Shown: positions 16,954 to 25,588 of the stretch, piece by piece
How positions within the stretch are numbered: the stretch's first letter is position 1
How the letters are laid out: every line of letters starts with the position of its first letter
NCBI GenBank assembly: GCA_020350285.1
Contig: CP070708.1
Location: 1,978,146 to 2,042,145 of the forward strand
Direction: 5' to 3'
DNA: 64,000 bases
Source of the DNA: Anaerolineaceae bacterium
GTDB taxonomy: Bacteria > Chloroflexota > Anaerolineae > Anaerolineales > E44-bin32
Notes under the pieces: generated by a model
Seen by the model: the letters and a program-made list of their open reading frames with translations, nothing else
Databases searched by the model: none
What the model was told of the DNA's origin: nothing
Program-made: the position numbers and the translations under genes

Positions 16954-18192
16954 ATGAAAACCGACATCGACCAACTGATGGGGGAGGCCAACCTCGACGT
17001 TTTACTGGTTTCTGGTCCTGCGGGTCACAACCCATACATGACCTACTTCACAGGATTGGTTCACGTAACCCACAGCTATCTGCTTGTAAAACGAGGGGAG
17101 AAGCCGATCCTGTTCCACGGTGCCATGGAGCGCGATGAAGCCGCCTCAACCGGTTTAGGGACGGTGGATTTGACGAACTACGATACGATCAAGATCTTGA
17201 AGGACGCATGTGGCGATCAAATTCGAGCGAGGATGATGCTATTACAGCGTATCTTCCAAGACCATGGCGTACATGGCCGTGTGGGGGTTTACGGCAAGGT
17301 CGAGGTAGGCCCGTTCTATGCAGCTCTCAACCTGCTCGATGAAGCAATGGCTGAGATCGAGATCGTCGGCGAAGCACCTGATCGGTCAGTGCTCATTCGC
17401 GCACGCACAACCAAGGATCCTGATGAAGTGAAGCACATCCAAGAGGTGGGCAAGATCACGACCTCCGTGGTCGCTGATGTGGCTGGCTTTCTTACTTCAC
17501 ATCAAGTAAAGGATGGTGTACTCGTTGATCGTGAGGGAGGAGCACTAACGGTGGGTGACGTCAAACGGCGGATCAACCTCTGGCTGGCGATGCGTGGTGC
17601 TGATAACCCGGAGGGATCAATCTTCGCCATCGGTCATGATGCTGGAGTGCCTCACAGCACCGGTAAAGACGACGACCTGATCCCTGTCGGTAAACCGATT
17701 GTGTTCGATATATACCCATGCCAAACCGGTGGCGGATATTATCACGACTTTACCCGTACTTGGTGTCTAGGACATGCTCCCGATGAGGTGCAGGAAGTCT
17801 ACGAAGATGTGCTCGATGTCTATGAAACCGTTTACGCTGCGATGGTGCCTAACACACCTTGTCGCGATTACCAAGTTATGGCTTGTGAACTTTTTGAGAA
17901 GAAGGGGCATCCCACTGTGCTAAACACCCCTCAAACAAAAGAAGGCTATGTCCACAGCTTGGCCCATGGTGTGGGCCTCGCCATTCACGAGGCGCCGAGT
18001 TTCAGCCATGTGGAAACCAATGAGGATCAACTCTTGCCAGGCTCGGTGATCACCCATGAGCCAGGACTTTACTATCCAGAGCGTGAGATAGGCGCACGTA
18101 TCGAAGATACAGTCTGGATGCGACCTGATGGAAGCTTGGAGGTCTTAGCAGAATACCCGAAGGATTTGGTCCTGAAGATGAAGAACGTATAG
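16954..18192 (+). CDS. M24-family metallopeptidase (Xaa-Pro aminopeptidase-like)
   Basis: A creatinase/aminopeptidase P fold protein of about 412 residues. The N-terminal creatinase domain (about 1-145) is followed by the pita-bread catalytic domain. Likely metal ligands are visible in V-F-D-I-Y-P, Y-Y-H-D-F-T-R-T-W, H-S-L-A-H-G-V-G-L-A-I-H-E, I-T-H-E-P-G-L-Y-Y and G-A-R-I-E-D-T. The family removes N-terminal residues preceding proline; some members act on other bonds. The start at 16954 has AGGAGAA at good spacing. It lies between two intergenic repeats. Confidence 0.88.
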   Translation: MKTDIDQLMGEANLDVLLVSGPAGHNPYMTYFTGLVHVTHSYLLVKRGEKPILFHGAMERDEAASTGLGTVDLTNYDTIKILKDACGDQIRARMMLLQRIFQDHGVHGRVGVYGKVEVGPFYAALNLLDEAMAEIEIVGEAPDRSVLIRARTTKDPDEVKHIQEVGKITTSVVADVAGFLTSHQVKDGVLVDREGGALTVGDVKRRINLWLAMRGADNPEGSIFAIGHDAGVPHSTGKDDDLIPVGKPIVFDIYPCQTGGGYYHDFTRTWCLGHAPDEVQEVYEDVLDVYETVYAAMVPNTPCRDYQVMACELFEKKGHPTVLNTPQTKEGYVHSLAHGVGLAIHEAPSFSHVETNEDQLLPGSVITHEPGLYYPEREIGARIEDTVWMRPDGSLEVLAEYPKDLVLKMKNV

Positions 18193-18194
18193 AT

Positions 18195-18270
18195 GGGCAC
18201 CACGGCACCTGGTCACCAGGGCACTTGGGAAAGACCCAGGTGCCTAAGTGCCAAGGTGCCCAAGTGCCTG
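18195..18270. repeat. GGGATYA-family element, copy 3 (core only)
   Basis: Only the palindromic core is present: GGCACCTGGTCACCAGGGCA and later CCCAGGTGCCTAAGTGCC. The heptamer arms are missing. It is placed just after the M24 peptidase stop, the same position as the other copies. Confidence 0.65.
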
Positions 18271-18308
18271 TACAATGGTAAAGACCAACCGAATTTGAGT
18301 ATCACAAG

Positions 18309-19346
18309 ATGAGCGAAGATACACGCATTCTGGGTATTGAAACGTCATGTGACGAGACCGCTGCTGCGGTTGTGGAAAACGGACGGCACATCGTCTCAAG
18401 TATTGTGGCCTCGCAAGCATCCATGCACGCACAATATGGCGGTGTATTCCCCGAGATGGCCTCTCGAGCTCACATCGAGACCATCTACCAGGTCATCTCA
18501 AACACTTTATCGCAAGCTCATGTAGGATTGGAGGCCGTCGATGCGATAGCTGTCACTCGAGGACCTGGTTTGGCTGGTTCACTTGTGGTGGGGATGAACA
18601 TGGCCAAAGGATTGGCCTTGGGCTCTGGTTTACCCCTCTTGGGGATCAACCACCTCGAAGCCCATCTTTATTCGATCTGGTTGGTTGAGGACGAACAGGA
18701 ACCAAGTTTCCCGCTTCTAGGGTTGATCGTCTCCGGTGGCCATACCGAGTTGGTCTTGATGCGTGATCACTTAACCTACCAACGGCTTGGTGGGACCCTT
18801 GACGATGCTGCGGGTGAAGCATTCGACAAAGTCGCACGCCTGCTTGGGCTGGGGTTCCCCGGCGGCCCTGCCATTCAGGAAGCGGCAGAGAAGGGCGATC
18901 CTGAATCCTTCAAGTTCCCACGTGCTTGGTTGGAGGGCACATGGAACTTCTCGTTCAGCGGTTTGAAGACCGCTGTCTTGCGCGAAGTACGTGAACGACA
19001 ACCTGAACTTGAGGCCGGAGTGGAAGCACCCCGCCCCGGACTTCCCATCGCCAATCTGGCTGCTGCTTTCCAAGCAGCAGTGGTCGACGTATTGGTAGGC
19101 AAGACGTTGGCAGCGGCTGAAACCTTCGAGGCCAAGGAAATCCTGTTCGCCGGAGGCGTCTCGGCAAACAAACCCTTGCGCGAGGCTTTTCAATCCCAAG
19201 CTAAGATCCCGGTGCGGATGCCGCCTTTAGAACTCTGCACGGATAACGCGGCCATGATCGCCGCCGTAGGACACAGGAGATTCCTCGCAGGGCAACGTGA
19301 CGCCCTCGATATCGATGTGCTACCTACGTGGCCGATCACGGGATAG
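18309..19346 (+). CDS. tsaD: tRNA N6-adenosine threonylcarbamoyltransferase
   Basis: TsaD (Kae1/Qri7/Gcp) transfers the threonylcarbamoyl group to A37 of tRNAs that read ANN codons. The 345-residue protein starts I-L-G-I-E-T-S-C-D-E-T-A-A-A-V. It has the metal-binding H-L-E-A-H at residues 115-119, I-V-S-G-G-H-T-E-L, and G-G-V-S-A-N-K-P-L-R near the end, all diagnostic. Length is normal for the family. The partners TsaB, TsaC and TsaE are not in this window. It is a single gene between an intergenic repeat and a convergent gene. Confidence 0.96.
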   Translation: MSEDTRILGIETSCDETAAAVVENGRHIVSSIVASQASMHAQYGGVFPEMASRAHIETIYQVISNTLSQAHVGLEAVDAIAVTRGPGLAGSLVVGMNMAKGLALGSGLPLLGINHLEAHLYSIWLVEDEQEPSFPLLGLIVSGGHTELVLMRDHLTYQRLGGTLDDAAGEAFDKVARLLGLGFPGGPAIQEAAEKGDPESFKFPRAWLEGTWNFSFSGLKTAVLREVRERQPELEAGVEAPRPGLPIANLAAAFQAAVVDVLVGKTLAAAETFEAKEILFAGGVSANKPLREAFQSQAKIPVRMPPLELCTDNAAMIAAVGHRRFLAGQRDALDIDVLPTWPITG

Positions 19347-19416
19347 ATAACGTGGATGCCTAAAGAAACGTAAGGCGTGAAACGTGATGCGTGACAGTTG
19401 ATTTGCTGCTTGTGAC

Positions 19417-21906
19417 TTAACTAGTACCGTATCCTAGTACCTCGAAAGTCTCCCTCCCGACCTCCAAACTCCAATGAGGAATCCATGCCACGCCAAAGAG
19501 CTCGAGGTGGATGTTCTTCTTATATGGCGTGATTACCGTTTCCTCAATCTCCGCAGCCGCTTCACCCCAACGCTCCTTGATCTCTTCAAGCTCTTCAACC
19601 AACTCCTCTTCCATCTCGGCTAAATCCTGCTTTAATTCCTCGATCTCCTCCATCGATTCTTCAATGTCTGCTTCTGCTTTCTTCGTCATTCGCTGCTTGG
19701 ACATCGTGGCAGATATGCTGCGTCGACTACCAACGCCCAAAAAACCAGCAACAGTCTCGCCGATGCTGATATATCCCTCTACCTTACGGGCTTTATGCTC
19801 CGCTTGATCTTCGGATAACTCACGTTCTTCCTTGACCAATTTATCCTCGATCCTTTCAATCTTCTTTTTGTATTTATCTCTCAATTCATCTTCCTCGGCT
19901 TCCCGAGCTTCCTGCGCAGCCTCAGCACATTGCTTCCGAAACTCCTCTTCCGTCATATCCGGCTGCGCTACCAAGTTAAGCGCGGGATTGGACAGCAAAC
20001 GCAGACCAGCACTGTGATAGATGTAGTCGAGGAAATCCGCTTTAATCTCTTTTAAGATCGTCGCGTCGTTGAGAGGAGCTCCTAAAGCGGCGAAACGCGC
20101 TTCAGGAGCCGCACCGCGATCGAGGGACGTTATCTCAACGCTTTCCTTTAGGACCTCTTCCCAACGAACGACACCCCTGGGAGAGACATCAGTAGTTAGT
20201 GCCGTCACCGTCATATCATGGTCGAGGCCGATCTTGCGGTCGAGATAACGCACAGCCGCTTGAGCCAGCAACGCGGGTCGATAGACCAAACCCCTCACCT
20301 TCGCCCCAGGGGCATCCTGTCCTGCGATCTTGAGCGCCTCCGCGACGGTCAAATTATTCGGTAGAAACAACTCCTCTACCCGCTGAGGAACTGTGGGTTT
20401 GGTAAGGGATGCATCTTCATCGGACGGTGGGGTCCAAGGTGCGGCTTTCTCCATGGTCTCTACAACAGCATGGACCTCTCGCTCCACTGGGGCTACCTCC
20501 ACTGCAGCGCCAACGAACTCGTTCAACTCACCCAGCTTGGTGCGAGTGATGGGGCCGCGAAGATAAGCCATGGCCCAACGGGTGTGGAAGATCTGAGGTT
20601 CCTTCTCGTGCACGTTATGAAGCAGGAAAACACGCTTCCCTAGTGCTGAGATTAACTTGTCAACCTGAGTGCGATCAAACTCCCCTTCCTTGACATCCAC
20701 GCCTTCCAAGCCATCCAATAATCGCGCTTTGTCCTGTTCTGTTTGCAATTTTCCGATGAACCAGGTGCCAGCGTTACTCAATGCCTTGTAGTCTAGATCA
20801 ACTGGGTTCTGCGTCGTGAGCAACAATCCAAGGCCAAAGGCTCGTGCCTGTTTCAACAGGCGGAGCAATGGTGGCTTCGAGGGCGGATTGGCCACCGGCG
20901 GCAGGAACCCATAGACTTCGTCAAAGTACAACAGCGCTCGTAAAGAAGGTGAGCCGGGTTGGGATCGGACCCACGCCTCAACCGCGGTCAGCAGCAGCGT
21001 GACGAAGAACATCCGCTCGTTGTCTGGTAGGTGCGCCAGGTAGAAGACGCTCTGACGTGGCTTCCCCTCGGGCGTCCAAAGCATGGCCTGGATATCTAGC
21101 GCCGTACCCTCCGTCCAGATTTCAAATGCTGGGGCTGCCAACAGGTTGTTGAGCGCCATCGATAATTCAAAACGATCTTCAGCGGGATAAAACTGCTCTA
21201 CTTCAAGTGCGCCAAGCTTCTCAAAGGGTGGATTCTGCACTTGACGGATCAATTCGAGCATGTTCAAATCACGTCCCGCTTGCCATGCATCTTCAAAGAT
21301 GTTGGCAAGTAAGATGTGCTCTCGGGAACGTACCGGGTCGGCCTCGATCCCCACCAAACCCAACACCGCAGTCACGGTGCCGGAGATCTTCTCACGCAGG
21401 AGCTCTCGATTTTCGTCCCAGGAGATCGAAGGAGCTTCAAGCGAGGCCAGGATACTGACTGGGAAACCTGCATCCGAGCCAGGGGTGTAAATGGCATAAT
21501 CGACCGCTCGCCTCACCCGATCGATCCTCTCCGAGGTGATGTCCCACTTATCTAATCCCTTGGACCAAAGCTCAGCGACCTCTGTTGCCAGCTGCTCTAC
21601 GGATTTTCCCTCCCGACGTGCCTGATCAGGGTCGACCCAAGGGAGGAAGTCTTCCGGTGCAAGGTTTGGGAAATGGAGAAGCAGGTTGGTGAGATCGCCC
21701 TTGGGATCGACAAGCAGTGCGGGAATCCCCCTAAGCGCCGCCTCCTCCAAGATGTCGACACACAAACCGGTCTTACCCGAACCCGTCATGCCAACCACCA
21801 CCCCATGTGTAGTTAGGTCATCCGGGTCATACAAAACAGGTTCTTGGAGAGCCTGTGTCTTCAGATCATAGCCTCGCCCAATGTAGAATTTGCCGTCGTA
21901 TTCCAC
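19417..21906 (-). CDS. HerA-like/DUF853-type P-loop ATPase with C-terminal coiled coil
   Basis: An 829-residue ATPase of the HerA/FtsK clade. Walker A is G-M-T-G-S-G-K-T-G near residue 39, followed by L-L-V-D-P-K-G-D-L-T-N-L-L; Walker B is L-L-Y-F-D-E-V-Y-G; and L-L-T-T-Q-N-P-V-D-L-D is the HerA sensor-like motif. From about residue 640 there is a long, strongly charged coiled coil and then a 35-residue Trp-containing tail. HerA relatives are hexameric DNA pumps for end resection or plasmid handling, but the coiled-coil extension is not in classic HerA. It follows the PLD-fold gene by 31 bases and may be in its transcript. Confidence 0.82.
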   Translation of the reverse strand: MEYDGKFYIGRGYDLKTQALQEPVLYDPDDLTTHGVVVGMTGSGKTGLCVDILEEAALRGIPALLVDPKGDLTNLLLHFPNLAPEDFLPWVDPDQARREGKSVEQLATEVAELWSKGLDKWDITSERIDRVRRAVDYAIYTPGSDAGFPVSILASLEAPSISWDENRELLREKISGTVTAVLGLVGIEADPVRSREHILLANIFEDAWQAGRDLNMLELIRQVQNPPFEKLGALEVEQFYPAEDRFELSMALNNLLAAPAFEIWTEGTALDIQAMLWTPEGKPRQSVFYLAHLPDNERMFFVTLLLTAVEAWVRSQPGSPSLRALLYFDEVYGFLPPVANPPSKPPLLRLLKQARAFGLGLLLTTQNPVDLDYKALSNAGTWFIGKLQTEQDKARLLDGLEGVDVKEGEFDRTQVDKLISALGKRVFLLHNVHEKEPQIFHTRWAMAYLRGPITRTKLGELNEFVGAAVEVAPVEREVHAVVETMEKAAPWTPPSDEDASLTKPTVPQRVEELFLPNNLTVAEALKIAGQDAPGAKVRGLVYRPALLAQAAVRYLDRKIGLDHDMTVTALTTDVSPRGVVRWEEVLKESVEITSLDRGAAPEARFAALGAPLNDATILKEIKADFLDYIYHSAGLRLLSNPALNLVAQPDMTEEEFRKQCAEAAQEAREAEEDELRDKYKKKIERIEDKLVKEERELSEDQAEHKARKVEGYISIGETVAGFLGVGSRRSISATMSKQRMTKKAEADIEESMEEIEELKQDLAEMEEELVEELEEIKERWGEAAAEIEETVITPYKKNIHLELFGVAWIPHWSLEVGRETFEVLGYGTS

Positions 21907-21937
21907 TTCAGCCTCACTTTCCTCATATTCTCATCCC

Positions 21938-23050
21938 CTATGGGATGGTATTTTCAAAGATCCGTTTGAATTCTAACAGGTATTCTTCACTTAACCTTAC
22001 ATCATACAAGATTAGGACATTCTCGTCATTATATTCTTCCGCGCTGCGGCTAAAGTTGTACGATCCGGTGATCACGATCGAATCATCGATGATGATCACC
22101 TTATGATGCATATTGCGCGGATTGCTATCCAGACGGATATCCAAACCTGCTTGTCGAAATCGCTCGTAGTCACTGCCAGGATTGGGTGCTTGATCCCTTT
22201 CAATGACCCCGCGCACCTCGACCCCAGCCCTCGCTCTCGCTAGTATCGTCTCCGAAAGTACATCTGAGGTGAACGAATAAACCATAAAATCTATGCTCTT
22301 CGATGCTCCACGCAACACTTCATCGATGCGTTCCTCGACCCCATCATCGGGCGAGAAGTACACCTCAATCTGGACTCCATCGAGGGTCACGATAGGGTAA
22401 GGCGTATCGGCTTCCGAGAGTGCCCCGAAGCGCTTGTCGAGGTACATCTCTTCGAACTCGTGGGTGTAATCCTGTCCAACTCGACTCGAGCGAATTCGGA
22501 TCAGATTGTTGTTGTTCCTGTAAGCTCCACTGACGGTGAAATTCATCGAACCGGTCCAAACATCGACCCCATCGATGACTGCGAACTTGTGATGCATTAG
22601 TGGCTCGCGTTGATCATCCATGAGGTTGATCCCCGCTGCTCTCAAGTCCAAGATCTCCGCTTCATCCTGATGATCATTGTCGGTGATCACTCGCACTACA
22701 ACCCCGCGCTTGTGGGCTCTGATCAAAGCATCTCGGATGCTCCACAGGTCAAGCCGATAAATAGCCATATCGACGCTATATCGCGCTGAGTCGATCGCCT
22801 CGGCCAACGCTGCGTCCGGTCCACCGCGCAGGGTGGATGCCGCTGGGCTTGTTGGATCGGTGAAGTGGATTGCATAACGACCCATATTTGAGACTGTTTC
22901 GGATGGGTGTGGAGGTGGTTCATGCTGGGTTTGGGAATAAAAAACGGAATAGAGCCCAATTAAAATGATCACAACCAGGATGGGGATGATCGAGGCGATC
23001 AAACGTCGATGAAAGTGAGCGGACAATAAAACCCCCTGAGTCTTTCTCAC
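21938..23050 (-). CDS. Membrane-anchored phospholipase D-fold protein (two HKD motifs)
   Basis: A 370-residue protein with one N-terminal helix (about residues 16-38) followed by a two-domain PLD fold. Both HKD motifs are complete: H-H-K-F-A-V-I-D-G-V-D-V-W-T-G-S-M-N-F-T and H-H-K-V-I-I-I-D-D-S-I-V-I-T-G-S-Y-N-F-S. The G-S-x-N-F motif is typical of nuclease-type and phospholipase-type members. The anchor implies the catalytic part lies outside the cytoplasm, so extracellular DNA degradation or lipid hydrolysis are both possible. It probably heads a transcript with the HerA-like gene. Confidence 0.88.
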   Translation of the reverse strand: MRKTQGVLLSAHFHRRLIASIIPILVVIILIGLYSVFYSQTQHEPPPHPSETVSNMGRYAIHFTDPTSPAASTLRGGPDAALAEAIDSARYSVDMAIYRLDLWSIRDALIRAHKRGVVVRVITDNDHQDEAEILDLRAAGINLMDDQREPLMHHKFAVIDGVDVWTGSMNFTVSGAYRNNNNLIRIRSSRVGQDYTHEFEEMYLDKRFGALSEADTPYPIVTLDGVQIEVYFSPDDGVEERIDEVLRGASKSIDFMVYSFTSDVLSETILARARAGVEVRGVIERDQAPNPGSDYERFRQAGLDIRLDSNPRNMHHKVIIIDDSIVITGSYNFSRSAEEYNDENVLILYDVRLSEEYLLEFKRIFENTIP

Positions 23051-23178
23051 ACCCTGTCGTCAGCACAGACCTCGGTGGTGTATCACCAAAGGTAATCCGC
23101 GCCAGGAGATCGCATAAGACGATTATAATTGCTTTATACAATATATCCGAAACAAAGAGAAATTAAGGAGGAGAATCA

Positions 23179-23439
23179 ATGGTTATGGATGAAGGCATGA
23201 GACAGGCAATGGAGGCCAGGAAACGACAGTTGGAGGAGGCCCGCAAGAAGGCAGAGCAGAAGATCAAGGCGGTGCACACCGTAGCTGAGGGTGAGACCCT
23301 GAGTGGGATCTCCTTAAAGTATTACGGCTCTGCTGTGAAAGAGAAGTGGATGATCATTTACGAGGCCAACAAGGATGTGATCGGGGATGATCCCGGTCTC
23401 ATCGTGACGGGCCAGGTCCTAGAAATCCCGGAGATATAG
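23179..23439 (+). CDS. Small LysM-domain protein
   Basis: An 86-residue protein. The first 30 residues are a charged amphipathic helix rich in Arg, Lys and Glu, and the rest is one LysM domain: V-H-T-V-A-E-G-E-T-L-S-G-I-S-L-K-Y-Y-G...I-Y-E-A-N-K-D-V-I-G and I-V-T-G-Q-V-L-E-I-P. LysM normally binds peptidoglycan or chitin-like glycans. No signal peptide is visible, as in the cytoplasmic YgaU-type LysM proteins. The start has a strong AAGGAGG. A terminator hairpin follows. Confidence 0.88.
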   Translation: MVMDEGMRQAMEARKRQLEEARKKAEQKIKAVHTVAEGETLSGISLKYYGSAVKEKWMIIYEANKDVIGDDPGLIVTGQVLEIPEI

Positions 23440-23462
23440 TCAGACATTCTCAGGGAACACCT

Positions 23463-23495
23463 CAGCCTCCCGTGAATATGGGAGGCTGTTTCTAT
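23463..23495 (+). terminator. Terminator after the LysM gene
   Basis: A perfect nine-base stem, CAGCCTCCC with GGGAGGCTG, and an eight-base loop, followed by TTTCTATT. It lies between the convergent LysM and pyrD genes; the T-tract favours the plus strand. Confidence 0.75.
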
Positions 23496-23497
23496 TC

Positions 23498-24529
23498 CTA
23501 CAACCCTTCCAAGATCCCGCGCACCAAGCCCGGGCCTCGATAAACGAGCCCTGTATAAACCTGGATCAGTGTCGCCCCAGCCTCGAGTTTCTCACGGGCA
23601 TCCTCTGCGGAGAAGATCCCACCCACACCCACGATGGGCAGTTCACCCCCGGTAAGTTTATGGATATGCCGCACCATCTCCGTCGAACGCTCTCTGAGCG
23701 GGTTGCCGCTCAATCCCCCCGTTTCATCACGAAAGGGAGAGGACAATCCCGATCGATCGACGGTTGTATTGGTTGCGATGATGCCGTCCATCCCGGTGCC
23801 TTGTACAACACCAACGGCGTCCTCTAGTTCGTCATCATTTAGATCCGGTGAGAGTTTGACCAAAATCGGGACGCTACGTCTTTCGGCAACCTCCAATTCG
23901 GACCTTGCCGAAGAAAGGGCTTCCAGAAGTTCCTCTAGATATTCTCTCGCCTGCAAACGGCGAAGCCCGATCGTGTTCGGTGACGAGATATTGACCACCA
24001 AGTAATCTGCAACAGTGTAAAAGGTTCTCAACAAAATCAGGTAATCATCCGACGCCTCGTCGAGTGGGGTGTCAGTGCCTTTGCCAATGTTGACCCCTAA
24101 CACAACACCCGGTGGGCGTCCCCTCCGTTGGATGCGCTGCAGCAACTCTGCACAACCCGCATTTGGGAATCCCATACGATTGATCAAGGCCTCGTCCTGG
24201 GGTAGACGGAAGATACGTGGCCGTGGATTCCCCACTTGTGAATGTGGGGTCACGGTGCCTAGCTCTAAATGTCCAAAGCCCAGACACGCCAATCCATGGA
24301 AGGCGCGACCATCCTTATCGTAGCCGGCTGCCATTCCAACAGGATTAGGGAAATCCAATCCAAAAGCATGAACATGTAAATCCGGTTTCTCAAGAGAGAA
24401 AACACGTCGCATCCAAGCTCGAATGGGTGGCAAAGACCCTGCCAATTCGAGGATACGCAATGTCAGTTGATGAGCCCTCTCAGGATCGAGTTTGAAGAGC
24501 AGGGGTTGAATGGATTCATAATTAGACAT
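23498..24529 (-). CDS. pyrD: Dihydroorotate dehydrogenase (quinone), class 2
   Basis: Oxidises dihydroorotate to orotate with FMN, passing electrons to membrane quinone. The 343-residue protein has the class 2 N-terminal helical region (P-L-L-F-K-L-D-P-E-R-A-H) and then the barrel: N-P-V-G-M-A-A-G-Y-D-K-D-G, N-R-M-G-F-P-N-A-G, V-N-I-S-S-P-N-T with the catalytic Ser nearby, K-L-S-P-D and G-V-G-G-I-F-S-A-E-D-A. It is the last of the pyr genes on this strand, separated from the DMT transporter gene by a GGGATYA element. Confidence 0.95.
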   Translation of the reverse strand: MSNYESIQPLLFKLDPERAHQLTLRILELAGSLPPIRAWMRRVFSLEKPDLHVHAFGLDFPNPVGMAAGYDKDGRAFHGLACLGFGHLELGTVTPHSQVGNPRPRIFRLPQDEALINRMGFPNAGCAELLQRIQRRGRPPGVVLGVNIGKGTDTPLDEASDDYLILLRTFYTVADYLVVNISSPNTIGLRRLQAREYLEELLEALSSARSELEVAERRSVPILVKLSPDLNDDELEDAVGVVQGTGMDGIIATNTTVDRSGLSSPFRDETGGLSGNPLRERSTEMVRHIHKLTGGELPIVGVGGIFSAEDAREKLEAGATLIQVYTGLVYRGPGLVRGILEGL

Positions 24530-24538
24530 AGCTTGTAA

Positions 24539-24608
24539 TTAGGGATTAGGGATCAGGGATTAGGCGTTGAACGCACACTAATCCCTGATCCCCGATCCCT
24601 GATCCCTT
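24539..24608. repeat. GGGATYA heptamer element, copy 4 (short core)
   Basis: The left arm AGGGATTAGGGATCAGGG and the right arm CCCTGATCCCCGATCCCTG flank a short core, CGTTGAACGCACACTA. The right arm forms the last codons and stop of the DMT transporter gene read on the minus strand. Confidence 0.85.
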
Positions 24609-25510
24609 TCCTGCTCCTCGTCCCGACGTGCCAGCTGAACAATCACCGTACCTAAACCTGCAAGGACCAATCCAATGATTTCCTTCAAGTTGATCCTTTC
24701 ACCAAGGAATAATACAGACAAGATGGGAATTTGTATCAACATCGTATTATTGATGATGCTCGACTCCATTGCCGAGAGTGTACGTAAGGTGCGGTTCCAC
24801 AATGTAAAGGCAAAAGCCGTGTTGACCACCGCAAGCCAAGCGATAATCCCCCAATTGGTCAGCGAAAGCTTAGGCAAACCCTGATATTGGATCCCGATTG
24901 TTAAGAGCACAAAGGCCCCGACACCCATGCTTACCAGTGTCACCTGAATGGGATCGAGGTCTCGTTGACGATTGATCTCCCGTCCAAGGATCGAGGAGAC
25001 TGAATTCGCAAGCAGGCCGACCACAGCAGCGGTGATACCGATGATCTGGCTAGCAGGGAACGAGACTGGATAGAAATAAACGACCGCTCCAATTATTGCG
25101 ACCCAAATCCCTGCCCATTGAAGGACTGTGGGGCGTTCACCAAGGGCTGGGATGCCCATCATCGCTACAAAGATGGAAGTGAGACTATACAAAAGATTCA
25201 CCGAGACTGCTGGTAAGTAATTCAGCGCCAGGAAATTGCCCCCTTGGGTCAAGGTGTAAAACGTCAACCCTAGCACAATCAATCGAAGCCAGGTAGACAG
25301 GCGAATGCCTCGCAAACCCTGAATATGGCCACCGCGAATAGCCAGGACCAGTAAAACGAAAAATGCCAACGCATAACGTATGCCTGCAAAAGTGAGCGCT
25401 GGAATCTCGCGCAAGCCGATCTTGACCAACACATAGGAGGTTGACCAGAGGAAGGTTACAAAGAGCGCCTGAAGGACGACTGCGCGGTGGGAGGATTGTG
25501 CTTTATTCAA
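24578..25510 (-). CDS. EamA/DMT-family transporter
   Basis: A 310-residue inner-membrane permease with ten predicted helices arranged as two EamA repeats (about residues 10-140 and 155-290). Typical features are F-L-W-S-T-S-Y-V-L-V-K-I-G-L near the start and F-L-G-E-R-I-N-L-K-E-I-I-G-L-V-L-A-G-L-G in the second repeat. DMT proteins export or import small metabolites; the substrate is unknown, though its place among pyr genes raises the possibility of a nucleobase or related compound. The last residues, R-D-Q-G-S-G-I-R-D, are encoded by the downstream repeat element. Confidence 0.88.
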   Translation of the reverse strand: MNKAQSSHRAVVLQALFVTFLWSTSYVLVKIGLREIPALTFAGIRYALAFFVLLVLAIRGGHIQGLRGIRLSTWLRLIVLGLTFYTLTQGGNFLALNYLPAVSVNLLYSLTSIFVAMMGIPALGERPTVLQWAGIWVAIIGAVVYFYPVSFPASQIIGITAAVVGLLANSVSSILGREINRQRDLDPIQVTLVSMGVGAFVLLTIGIQYQGLPKLSLTNWGIIAWLAVVNTAFAFTLWNRTLRTLSAMESSIINNTMLIQIPILSVLFLGERINLKEIIGLVLAGLGTVIVQLARRDEEQERDQGSGIRD

Positions 25511-25525
25511 GGTAATCTCGGATTA

Positions 25526-25588
25526 TAGGGATCAGGGATTAGGGATCAGGGATTGGGCGGTGAACACCCACTAATCCCTGATCCCTAG
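25526..25588. repeat. GGGATYA heptamer element, copy 5 (short core)
   Basis: Arms TAGGGATCAGGGATTAGGG and CTAATCCCTGATCCCTAG surround a short core, CGGTGAACACCCA, related to the core of copy 4. The right arm contributes the final codons and TAG stop of the pyrF-pyrE gene. Confidence 0.85.
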
